Part shown: piece after piece, positions 26,813-34,641 of the stretch
Position numbering within the stretch: the first letter of the stretch is position 1
How the letters are laid out: each line of letters starts with the position of its first letter
Assembly (NCBI GenBank): GCA_003611805.1
Contig: RAYM01000014.1
Span: 1-64,000 of the forward strand
From: a bacterium 1xD42-87
GTDB taxonomy: Bacteria > Bacillota > Clostridia > Lachnospirales > Lachnospiraceae
Direction: 5' to 3'
Length of the DNA stretch: 64,000 nt
Notes under the pieces: generated by a model
The model's input: only the letters and a program-made list of their open reading frames with translations
The model's database searches: none
What the model was told of the DNA's origin: nothing
Translations under genes and position numbers: made by a program

Positions 26813-28366
26813 ATGGATCAAAAAATAATCCCACGGGTTCTGGCAATTTATCTGCCGCAGTTTCATGAGACAGAAGACAATAATGCATGGTGGGGCAGAG
26901 GGTTTACGGATTGGGAGACTGTGAAAACTGCGGAGGCATATTTTCCCGGGCACAACCAACCGAGGATGCCGCTAAACCAATACTATTATGATCTCAGCCA
27001 AAAGAGGGTCATGGAAAGGCAGGCGGAGCTGGCGGCGGATTACGGTATTGGCGGGTTTTGCTTCTATCACTATTATTTTAAGGACGGGAAAAAGGAGCTG
27101 GAGCTTCCGGCGGAGAATTTGCTGAAATGGAAAGACATTAGGATGCCATTTTGCTTTAATTGGGCAAATGAGTCCTGGATTCGGTCATGGAGCAGATTTA
27201 CCGGGAACGTATGGGCGGAAAAATATGAAAAGAAAACGGAAGGCGTGGTCGATATCGCAAACGGGATGCTGGCAGAGCAGGATTATGGAGACGAGGGAGA
27301 CTGGATAATGCATTTTGAATATCTGCTGCCTTTTTTCCGGGATGACAGATATATCAAAAAGGATGGTCGGCCGATTTTTGTTTTTTACAGTCCAAACGAT
27401 ATAAAACCGCTTGACGAAATGACGGAATGCTGGCGCAGGTTAGCCCGGGAAGCAGGATTGGATGGTCTATATCTAATTGGTTCTAAGCTGAATGCGCCAA
27501 CCCCATATCTGGATGCCGCGCTCATTTACGAACCGAGAAACAGTATTAATAAGTTGAATTCTATTGGGAAAGTGCAGATAAAAAACGGCGTAAGGTGTTT
27601 TTCGTATGATGATATCTGGGATCGTATTAATGAAACGGAGCCAGTTTATGGATGTAAGACATACTTTTGTGGTGTTTCAGGATATGACGACACGCCGAGG
27701 CGGGGAACCAGTGGAGAGTGCTTGGTTGAAGCTTCACCAGCCATATTTGAAAGACAGTTGGAAACGCTCATGCAAAAAAGCATCGATGAGGGGAATGAGT
27801 TTCTTTTTGTCAATGCCTGGAACGAATGGGGAGAGGGAATGTATCTTGAACCGGATATGATTGACGGATACAAATATCTTGGCGCTGTTAAAAATGCCTT
27901 GAAAGTTTCTTATAGCTGGGAAAAGGCAGGTGAGAAGGAGAAAGCTCAGGAAACAGTGAAAGCGGAAATAAGCGCACTGAGCGATAATGTCCAGAAATTT
28001 AAGAGCCTGTTTGAATTGATCGATAAATGGCTGTTTTTGGAACAGGAAAATAAGGTGAATTTCAGAAGATATTTTCAGAATAAGAGCATTCATAGCGTTG
28101 CGGTCTATGGCATGGCGGCTTTGGGAAAACATGTGCTGTTCCAGTTAAGGAAAGAAGGTATCGCTCCTCTTTTTGGAATTGACCGTTATGTTGGGCAGTT
28201 TGGGAATGATTTTAAAATATACCGCCCGGAGGAGGAATTTCCGGAGGTGGATGCAGTTATTATTACGGCCTATGATACGGGCACAATTCACAGACAATTG
28301 AAGGAGAGATGTCAAGGAACTATCATTGCTCTGGAAACTATGATCGATGAGATGGCCAGGTGGTGA
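26813..28366 (+). CDS. WbsX / GH99-like glycan-assembly protein with C-terminal Rossmann-like module
   Basis: Start at ATG 26813 behind GGAGGT; an in-frame ATG at 26801 precedes that site. Residues 1-360 match the WbsX family (a GH99-like fold): LAIYLPQFHETEDNN and WWGRGFTDWE at the N-terminus, FCFNWANESW in the middle, and NAWNEWGEGMYLEPD near residue 345. WbsX proteins are encoded in many O-antigen and capsule loci and are thought to be transferases or hydrolases. Residues about 410-517 hold the module (SVAVYGMAALGKHVL, then LFGIDRYVGQFG, then DAVIITAYD). Confidence 0.83.
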   Translation: MDQKIIPRVLAIYLPQFHETEDNNAWWGRGFTDWETVKTAEAYFPGHNQPRMPLNQYYYDLSQKRVMERQAELAADYGIGGFCFYHYYFKDGKKELELPAENLLKWKDIRMPFCFNWANESWIRSWSRFTGNVWAEKYEKKTEGVVDIANGMLAEQDYGDEGDWIMHFEYLLPFFRDDRYIKKDGRPIFVFYSPNDIKPLDEMTECWRRLAREAGLDGLYLIGSKLNAPTPYLDAALIYEPRNSINKLNSIGKVQIKNGVRCFSYDDIWDRINETEPVYGCKTYFCGVSGYDDTPRRGTSGECLVEASPAIFERQLETLMQKSIDEGNEFLFVNAWNEWGEGMYLEPDMIDGYKYLGAVKNALKVSYSWEKAGEKEKAQETVKAEISALSDNVQKFKSLFELIDKWLFLEQENKVNFRRYFQNKSIHSVAVYGMAALGKHVLFQLRKEGIAPLFGIDRYVGQFGNDFKIYRPEEEFPEVDAVIITAYDTGTIHRQLKERCQGTIIALETMIDEMARW

Positions 28367-28479
28367 GAAGAAAAGCGTTTATTTCTGTGAGTAATGAGTC
28401 GGCGGTCTGTAGATATTTAGTTCTCGCTGTTGAAATGGGGCTTTGTGCGGTAGTTTGGTATATTTGGAGGAAATGGATA

Positions 28480-29538
28480 TTGTGCAACGTTAATAGCATT
28501 CAGGAGACATATAAAAGACTGCAGGATGATGAATCAAAAGTAATTTATATTGACAGGCTGAATTACAGTATTACACAGGACTCTTTTTATTTGAAGGAAA
28601 TGGTTGGCCGAGTAATAAAAAGCAAGACCATATGGCAGGATTTACTAAAAAGATTGATAGAACTGTCCAAAAACCATGAGCTGGCTATTTTCGGTGCAGG
28701 TATGTGGGGAAATATTCTGTACAGGGAGACATGCAAGTTAATAAAATGGAGGTATATGATTGATTCAAAACCGGCAAAAAAAGCGGTCGATTCCATACCG
28801 GTTTTTTCTTTTCAGCACTTTACAGAGAAATATCAGGGGGAGTATATTGTCCTGTCTTCTTTTAAAAATCTTCGGGAAATGAAAGGGCAGCTGCAGGACC
28901 ATGGTATTTCCGATGAGAGGATCATTGATGCAGGAAGCGTGATTCACCAATTGACAGAAGGAGCTATTTACTTTGATCTGGAAGAATTGCAACCAGTCAG
29001 GGAGAAAGAAGTTTTTGTGGATGCGGGTTGTTTTGACGCTGCAACAACCAAGCGCTTCTTTACGTGGTGTGGAGGAAAAGGCTATGCATACTGTATGGAA
29101 CCTGATGAGCGGAATATCGCATTGATTAGAAAAAACTTAGGTGATAACCGTAATGTCGAAATGGTCGAAAAGGCAGTATGGTCAAAAACAACGGTGCTGT
29201 CAATAAATGCCAGAGGTAATTGCGCAACGTCTGTTGCCGGGCCGGATAGATATGATGGCTGGCAAAGGATAGAGGCTGTGGCATTGGACGATATCTTGTC
29301 AGATACAGGCGTGACATTTATCAAAATGGATATAGAAGGCGCGGAGGTGGAGGCATTACACGGGGCAGCTCATACCATATCTGAACAAAAGCCCCGACTG
29401 GCGATCAGCATTTACCACAAGCCGGAAGATATCTGGATGATTCCGAAGATAATTTTGGATTATTGTACAGATTATAAATTCTATTTGAGGCATTATTCAT
29501 TCTCAGACTATGATACTGTTTTGTACGCGATACCATAG
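28480..29538 (+). CDS. FkbM family methyltransferase with N-terminal Rossmann-like module
   Basis: The frame is open from 28360, but TTG 28480 has a strong TTGGAGG site nine bases upstream and is the best start; a GTG at 28360 or ATG at 28435 cannot be excluded. From this start, the module lies at about residues 65-155 (LAIFGAGMWGNILYRE, then YMIDSKPAKKAVD, then IVLSSFKNL). The FkbM domain follows: EVFVDAGCFDAATTKRF as SAM loop, YCMEPDERNI, FIKMDIEGAEVEALHGAA, ISIYHKPED and LRHYSFSDYDTVLYAI. It is the paralogue most like the gene at 8417. Confidence 0.8.
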   Translation: MCNVNSIQETYKRLQDDESKVIYIDRLNYSITQDSFYLKEMVGRVIKSKTIWQDLLKRLIELSKNHELAIFGAGMWGNILYRETCKLIKWRYMIDSKPAKKAVDSIPVFSFQHFTEKYQGEYIVLSSFKNLREMKGQLQDHGISDERIIDAGSVIHQLTEGAIYFDLEELQPVREKEVFVDAGCFDAATTKRFFTWCGGKGYAYCMEPDERNIALIRKNLGDNRNVEMVEKAVWSKTTVLSINARGNCATSVAGPDRYDGWQRIEAVALDDILSDTGVTFIKMDIEGAEVEALHGAAHTISEQKPRLAISIYHKPEDIWMIPKIILDYCTDYKFYLRHYSFSDYDTVLYAIP

Positions 29539-29581
29539 TAAATTGTCTAAAGTTTGTGTACAGGAAGTGTTATGGAGAAAA

Positions 29582-29602
29582 GTTGAAAGAAAATCTTTCA
29601 AC
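29582..29602 (+). other. Intergenic hairpin
   Basis: A perfect 8-bp stem (GTTGAAAG/CTTTCAAC) with a five-base loop lies in the 102-base gap before the GT4 gene. There is no T-run after it, so it is not a standard terminator; it may affect mRNA stability or translation. Confidence 0.4.
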
Positions 29603-29640
29603 CTTGATTTGAGGGTCATCGCTTGGCCCATGGAGGCAAA

Positions 29641-31053
29641 ATGAGATTTCTTGTTTTTGGAACAGGTGAATATTACCAGCGTTTTAAAAAGTGGATTGCA
29701 AAGGAAGAGGTCGTGGCTCTGCTTGACAATTCGCCTGCAAAACAGCAGGGCGTTGTGGATGGGAAAGAGGTGCTATCCCCGCAGGAGGGGGTACGCCGGG
29801 AGTTTGACGCAGTCATTATCATGAGCTTTTATGTGAAGGCAATGAAATGTCAGCTTCTGGAGCTAGGCGTGCCGGAAAGAAAAATGTATCATTTTTATGA
29901 CTTGCGCAAGCTGATTGATCTGGACAAAAACAGGCAGAGCGTTCAGCTTTATGGCATTTCTGAACAGGAGCTGGAAATCCGAGCGGAGCGAAGCATTGCC
30001 CTTTTATCCACAGACTTGGCATTGGGAGGAACTGCCATTGCACTGTTTCAAATGACAAAAGCTTTGAAGAAGACAGGATATCAGATTGTATTTGCCTCTA
30101 TGATGGATGGACCGCTCAGGGGAAAGCTGGAAGAGATGGGGATTCCTGTTGTTATAGACCCGAATCTGCAGCTTGCGACGATGCGGGAAACGGAATGGCT
30201 GTTCGGTTTCCGCTTCATCGTATGTAATGCTGTCAACTACTACATTTTTTTGTCGGAGCGTGACCTGCGTATTCCCATGATCTGGTGGCTGCATGATTCG
30301 CCCTTTTTTTACGATGGAGTGGATAAGGAAATCCTGCGGAAGATATCCGGGGAAAACCTCACAGTTCTGTCGGTCGGACTGATTCCGGAAAAAGCCATTC
30401 ACGCGCTTGCGCCGGAACTGCCGGTGAGACAGCTCCTGTATGGGGTAGAGGACAACGTGGAAAGCGGTGGCTATCTGCAAAAGCCTGAAGCAGAAAAGAA
30501 AGATACACAGGGAAATATCTGCTTTGTGACAATTGGTCATATTGAAGAGAGAAAGGGACAAGATATCTTGTTACGGGCAGTCAGCTTGTTGAAGAAAGAA
30601 GAGAGGCGGAAGGCGGTTTTTTATTTGGTGGGGCAGGACACCTCGTTTTTGGCGGAACAGGTTAGAGCAGAGGCTGTGCACATACCGGAAATAGTTATAA
30701 CAGGACCTGTAGACAGAGATGGGATTGAAACTGTTTTAGACCGTGCGGATGTGATGATCTGTCCGTCCAGAGAAGACCCAATGCCAACAGTGGCGGCGGA
30801 GGCGATGATGCATAGCGTGCCCTGTATTCTTTCGGATGCAACAGGAACCGCGGCATATATAACGGAAGGGAAAGATGGGTTATGCTTTCAGAGTGGAAAC
30901 GCCGTGGAGCTTGCTGAAAAAATCAAATGGTGTATAAAAAATCCGAAACAGATTATACGGATAGGCGTAAATGCAAGGAAAATTTATGAAGAGCGCTTTG
31001 CAATGGATGTATTTGAAAAAAACGTAAAACGCGTTATAGGGAGCAGCTTATAA
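29641..31053 (+). CDS. GT4 family glycosyltransferase with N-terminal Rossmann-like module
   Basis: Start at ATG 29641 behind GGAGG; the frame is open to a TTG at 29623. Residues 1-95 are the module (RFLVFGTGEYYQRFKK, then ALLDNSPAKQQGV, then VIIMSFYV). The GT-B part runs from about residue 120: ALLSTDLALGGTAIALFQM, IWWLHDSPFFYDG, FVTIGHIEERKGQDILLRA, FYLVGQDTS, VITGPVDR and CPSREDPMPTVAAEAMMHS with the EX7E motif. Same architecture as the protein at 22183. Confidence 0.84.
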   Translation: MRFLVFGTGEYYQRFKKWIAKEEVVALLDNSPAKQQGVVDGKEVLSPQEGVRREFDAVIIMSFYVKAMKCQLLELGVPERKMYHFYDLRKLIDLDKNRQSVQLYGISEQELEIRAERSIALLSTDLALGGTAIALFQMTKALKKTGYQIVFASMMDGPLRGKLEEMGIPVVIDPNLQLATMRETEWLFGFRFIVCNAVNYYIFLSERDLRIPMIWWLHDSPFFYDGVDKEILRKISGENLTVLSVGLIPEKAIHALAPELPVRQLLYGVEDNVESGGYLQKPEAEKKDTQGNICFVTIGHIEERKGQDILLRAVSLLKKEERRKAVFYLVGQDTSFLAEQVRAEAVHIPEIVITGPVDRDGIETVLDRADVMICPSREDPMPTVAAEAMMHSVPCILSDATGTAAYITEGKDGLCFQSGNAVELAEKIKWCIKNPKQIIRIGVNARKIYEERFAMDVFEKNVKRVIGSSL

Positions 31054-31087
31054 AGCACGGGATAACACGATGCGGGAGAGATGTGGA

Positions 31088-32179
31088 ATGAAACTGGCAG
31101 TCTACGGTGCCCAGGGCTATGCCCTCAGCGCCTTTGAAGCAATAAAAACTTTATACCCGAAACGGGAGATCACCTGCTTCCTCGTGACAAAGATGAACGG
31201 CAATGCGCCTGCCCTCGGCGGAATCCCCGTGCGGGAACTGTCCACCTATGCGCAGGGGCTTTCTGTGGAGGAAAAGCGGGAGACGGAAGTCCTCATTGCC
31301 ACCCCGGAACAGGTGCAGCCCGATATCGAGGAGACGCTGGAAAACTATGGATTCCGTCATCACAGGCGGCTCACCTTCGCCCGCCACGCGGAGCTGATGA
31401 AGCTGTTCCATGTGAGACTTGGGAGGTTCCTGCCTCTCTCCGCGCTGCCGGTAGGGTGTCGTATGCCTTTTGTCAGAATGTACATGGCAAAATCCCATGT
31501 GGACAAGCCTCTCAGGAACAATGGCAGTCTGCCGGATTATGTGTTTCCGATCCAGGCGGGGGCGGCTTGCTGCGATGGGCGGGTGGCCGACCTTACGGAC
31601 AACACCGGAGAGCATATCTCGGACAGAAACGGAAATTACTGCGAGCTGACGGCGCTTTACTGGATATGGAAGAACAAAATGGACACAGGCGGCTGTGCGG
31701 ACGGTGAGGAGGGACAGTATTACGGGCTGTGCCAGTACCGGCGGGGGTTCGATCTTGCGGAGGACGATCTTTTGCGGCTTTCGGACAATGACGTGGATGC
31801 GGTGCTGCCTTATCCGCTCCCCTATGAGCCGGACATCCATGCCCACCACGAAAGGTACATAAAGGAAGCGGACTGGCAGGCATTGCTGCAGGCGCTTTCC
31901 GAGCTGCAGCCGACGTATGCGGAGGCTTTTCCCGAAATTCTGGGACAGCGGTATCTGTATAATTACAATGTGATTCTCGCGAAGAAGAGGGTGCTGAGGG
32001 AATACTGTGAGTGGCTGTTCCCGATACTTAGGCGGACGGAGGAGCTGAGCGCCCCGAAGGGGAGTGAGAGGAGCGACAGGTATCTGGGGTATATGGGGGA
32101 GACACTGGAGACGCTCTATTTTATGAAGAATGCGGGGCGGCTGAATGTGGTGCATGGGGCGTGCAGGCTGAGGGTGTGA
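31088..32179 (+). CDS. DUF4422 family glycosyltransferase-like protein with N-terminal Rossmann-like module
   Basis: Start at ATG 31088 behind GGGAGAG. Residues 1-100 are a divergent copy of the module (KLAVYGAQGYALSAFEAI, then CFLVTKMNGNAPA). Residues about 125-363 match DUF4422, a family annotated as capsular glycosyltransferases: PFVRMYMAKSHVDK, FPIQAGAA, NYCELTALYWIWKN, YYGLCQYRRGF, YNYNVILAKKRVL and RYLGYMGETLETLYF. The coding sequence is much richer in G and C than the genes before and after it, suggesting a different origin or the boundary of the island. Confidence 0.78.
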   Translation: MKLAVYGAQGYALSAFEAIKTLYPKREITCFLVTKMNGNAPALGGIPVRELSTYAQGLSVEEKRETEVLIATPEQVQPDIEETLENYGFRHHRRLTFARHAELMKLFHVRLGRFLPLSALPVGCRMPFVRMYMAKSHVDKPLRNNGSLPDYVFPIQAGAACCDGRVADLTDNTGEHISDRNGNYCELTALYWIWKNKMDTGGCADGEEGQYYGLCQYRRGFDLAEDDLLRLSDNDVDAVLPYPLPYEPDIHAHHERYIKEADWQALLQALSELQPTYAEAFPEILGQRYLYNYNVILAKKRVLREYCEWLFPILRRTEELSAPKGSERSDRYLGYMGETLETLYFMKNAGRLNVVHGACRLRV

Positions 32180-32420
32180 GTAATGGATCATAATGAAATT
32201 TTCAATGCTGCAAAAAGTAATAATATTATTAGAAAATTCTTGCGTATGAAGAAAGAAATCAGCTAAGTACATAACTGATGAAGCTAATTCAAGATCTGAC
32301 AAAGAAAGTGATTCAGCAACCTGAATTGACAGCAGTGTACCAAACACTGATTACAAATCTATTGCATGAAAATACTGAACTTATGAAAAAATGTTCTAAA
32401 GTATAAGGGGGATTATACGA
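32180..32420 (+). other. AT-rich junction with two small open frames
   Basis: Between the DUF4422 gene and the M48/CHAT cassette lie 241 bases with a 27-codon frame (32183-32266) and a 42-codon frame (32278-32406). Neither resembles a known peptide. I see no clear promoter or terminator. GGGGG at 32407-32411 serves the downstream start. Confidence 0.4.
32278..32406 (+). CDS. Possible small protein, 42 residues
   Basis: Begins MKLIQDLTKKVIQQPELTAV and ends in a Lys-rich tail (MKKCSKV). It is predicted helical and amphipathic, without a clear ribosome site, and ends 14 bases before the M48-family gene. It could be a real small first gene of that cassette, a remnant of a longer gene, or chance. 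Confidence 0.25.
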   Translation: MKLIQDLTKKVIQQPELTAVYQTLITNLLHENTELMKKCSKV

Positions 32421-34049
32421 ATGAAAAAGTTTCTGAATGGCGGTTTTCTGTTCGCGTCTGTATTCAATTATTTTTTACTGACTATTGTCTTTTATGCCTT
32501 GACTGAAGATTGGCGGGCAGCATTTCCCTTGGCTATAGCGGCGTTGGCTATTTTATACGCATTAACTTTGACACCGATTGTTGACTGGTATTACAGGATG
32601 ATTCTCAATTTGAGAGAACCCAATGCGATTGAGAACGAAAGGCTAAAACGTGTTTGGGACATGGTATGCTGTGGTGCCGAAAAAGCAGGTATTCCCGTAA
32701 AAGAAAGCATTAAACTATATATTTCGGATGAAGAAGGATTAAATGCTTTTGCGACGGGAACAAGAACAATTGCTGTGCACCGGGAATTGCTGAATAACTA
32801 TATAGGCGATGAGGAAATAGCAGGAGTGCTAGCTCATGAGCTGGCTCACCACATTCATGGAGATACAGTCTGCCTGCTGATGTCCTTACAGGGGACGGTT
32901 ATATTTGGCGGAATTAGATTTGTCATAAAGGTTGTGTTTTGGATAGCAGGCAAATTGGCGGCTGTGATCGCGGCATTCATTGGATTCGCGGCGGCGGATG
33001 GGAATTTGGATGAGGGGGTAGGCTGGTGGAAAATTGTAAATTTCATATTTGATAAAATATACGGGATTATTGATTTCTTTCTGGCAGGGGTTGCGTATGT
33101 TGAAACAGCATGTTTCAGGTTTTTTGACAGGCAACAGGAATTCGCGGCAGATGCGTTTGGAGGAAAGATAGGATTTTCGAATGGTCTTGTTACTCTTTTT
33201 GGGAAATTTCCTAAGGAGAAAAAGGTGAATAAGTTATCTGTGGAATATCTGCTGTATGGCACACATCCGCCGACAGAGGAGCGGATTGCGAGATTACAAA
33301 AGATTTCCAGTGAAGTGGAAATAAAGGAAGTACAGGATCAAATATCGGATGAAGATATTGAGAGACAGGCAATTTTGGATAAAAATTTGGAGGAAGCATT
33401 TAGCGTAGAGGACTATTTGCGTCATCCGGAGAGCTACAGCGGGGAGGAACTGTATAGAGCGGGTGTTTTTTGCTTAAACCATAACAGAGAACAGGCGGGC
33501 ATAGAGTGGCTGGAAAGAGCGATAGAACATGGCGAACCCAGAGCGTATACAGAATTGGGCTGCTGCTATATGAATGGCAGGGGCGTGGAATCTGATAAGA
33601 AATTGGCGGTCAACTATTTCAAAAAGGCATTTGCCAATGATGAGTCTCAAGGTACATATATGCTTGCCGAATGTTGTGCGACGTTGGCAAAAGAAGAAAA
33701 GGACTTTATAGTGGCGGCAAAAATATACGGTAAGGCGGCTAAGCTGGGTGAAAGGCGTGCGCAGGCTAAACTGGGGCAATGTTTTTTGAATGGAGTCGGA
33801 GTGAAAAAGAATGAAGAGGCAGCATTCAGGTGGCTCAGTAAGGCGGTGGAAGAGGGAGACTACAGTATCGCGGGGTATTCACTTGCCAGATGCTATATGG
33901 AAGGAAGGGGGAGAGAGCCTAATCTGAAGAAAGGGATTTTTATTCTGAAGAAGGTAATCGGCAGTGGCGGTGAAGATGTGGAGCGGGCTAGGGAATTATT
34001 AACAGAGTGTAGTAAAAGCTCAACGAACAGTAAGATTGTACTAAAATAA
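32421..34049 (+). CDS. Membrane M48 family metallopeptidase with C-terminal Sel1 repeats
   Basis: 542 residues. Two hydrophobic segments occupy about residues 8-52. The zinc site HELAHH is at 139-144, with QQEFAADAFGG giving a third ligand near Glu240, as in HtpX/M48 enzymes; more hydrophobic segments lie between (about 150-215). From about residue 335 there are Sel1-like repeats (for example ELGCCYMNGRGVESDKKLAVNYF and its later relatives ending in GRGREPNLKKG), which usually mediate protein binding. A membrane protease with a built-in interaction arm is unusual. It heads a tightly packed AT-rich set of four genes and probably works with the CHAT protease downstream. Confidence 0.8.
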   Translation: MKKFLNGGFLFASVFNYFLLTIVFYALTEDWRAAFPLAIAALAILYALTLTPIVDWYYRMILNLREPNAIENERLKRVWDMVCCGAEKAGIPVKESIKLYISDEEGLNAFATGTRTIAVHRELLNNYIGDEEIAGVLAHELAHHIHGDTVCLLMSLQGTVIFGGIRFVIKVVFWIAGKLAAVIAAFIGFAAADGNLDEGVGWWKIVNFIFDKIYGIIDFFLAGVAYVETACFRFFDRQQEFAADAFGGKIGFSNGLVTLFGKFPKEKKVNKLSVEYLLYGTHPPTEERIARLQKISSEVEIKEVQDQISDEDIERQAILDKNLEEAFSVEDYLRHPESYSGEELYRAGVFCLNHNREQAGIEWLERAIEHGEPRAYTELGCCYMNGRGVESDKKLAVNYFKKAFANDESQGTYMLAECCATLAKEEKDFIVAAKIYGKAAKLGERRAQAKLGQCFLNGVGVKKNEEAAFRWLSKAVEEGDYSIAGYSLARCYMEGRGREPNLKKGIFILKKVIGSGGEDVERARELLTECSKSSTNSKIVLK

Positions 34050-34074
34050 TAAAAACTATGGGACAAGAGTTAAT

Positions 34075-34641
34075 ATGGAAGCCGAAGAAAAAAATCGTTG
34101 TTTAGATGATATGGAATATGAGCTGGAAAGAGATAAGCCACACAGTGAGAATAGTAGTCGCCTCCTTTCACAGATGGCAGATTCCTTTATATCTGAGGAA
34201 CAATTAAATAATAAGGGGAAACTGATTGGCAGTTTTAAGACAGATAAGAGAAGACTCTTTTGTAGAATCATATTTGCTTTTGGTATAATATCGGGCACAT
34301 TTATGCTAATCAGATTTTCTGCTTATTTTATATTGCTGTTTGTGGCAACGGTAATTTTGATGGTAATTTGGATACTGTGGTGCCTAAAAAATTTTCGGAT
34401 GTTTATAGATGTTTATGAGAATGCGGTTGTTGGAAAAGTTGAATTTTCACATGAAAGAAAATTGGTAAATTTGGTGGGTGGGACAGCATATTATAAGAGG
34501 GCAGAGGAGTTAGAAGGAGATATATACATAACATTATACGATGACAAAGAGTGTAGATTAAGGTATATGCGCGATACAAAATGGATTGTGTATTTGCTAA
34601 ACAGACAAAAAGGAATGGAGAAGAATGGAAAAGTGGGATAA
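34075..34641 (+). CDS. Two-helix membrane protein, possible PH-like C-terminal domain
   Basis: 188 residues, no named family. Residues 1-55 are acidic and hydrophilic. Two transmembrane helices lie at about 62-80 and 83-105. The C-terminal 80 residues are strand-rich (FRMFIDVYENAVVGKVEF, then YYKRAEELEGDIYITLY) and could form a bacterial PH-like domain. It starts 25 bases after the M48 gene and overlaps the TPR-CHAT gene by 17 bases. It could be the membrane partner or a target of the proteases on either side; that is inference. Confidence 0.6.
   Translation: MEAEEKNRCLDDMEYELERDKPHSENSSRLLSQMADSFISEEQLNNKGKLIGSFKTDKRRLFCRIIFAFGIISGTFMLIRFSAYFILLFVATVILMVIWILWCLKNFRMFIDVYENAVVGKVEFSHERKLVNLVGGTAYYKRAEELEGDIYITLYDDKECRLRYMRDTKWIVYLLNRQKGMEKNGKVG

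Noticed and set aside
31151..32347. Minus-strand open frame of 398 codons opposite the DUF4422 gene
   Set aside because: No recognisable motif and a composition expected from the complement of a GC-rich gene.
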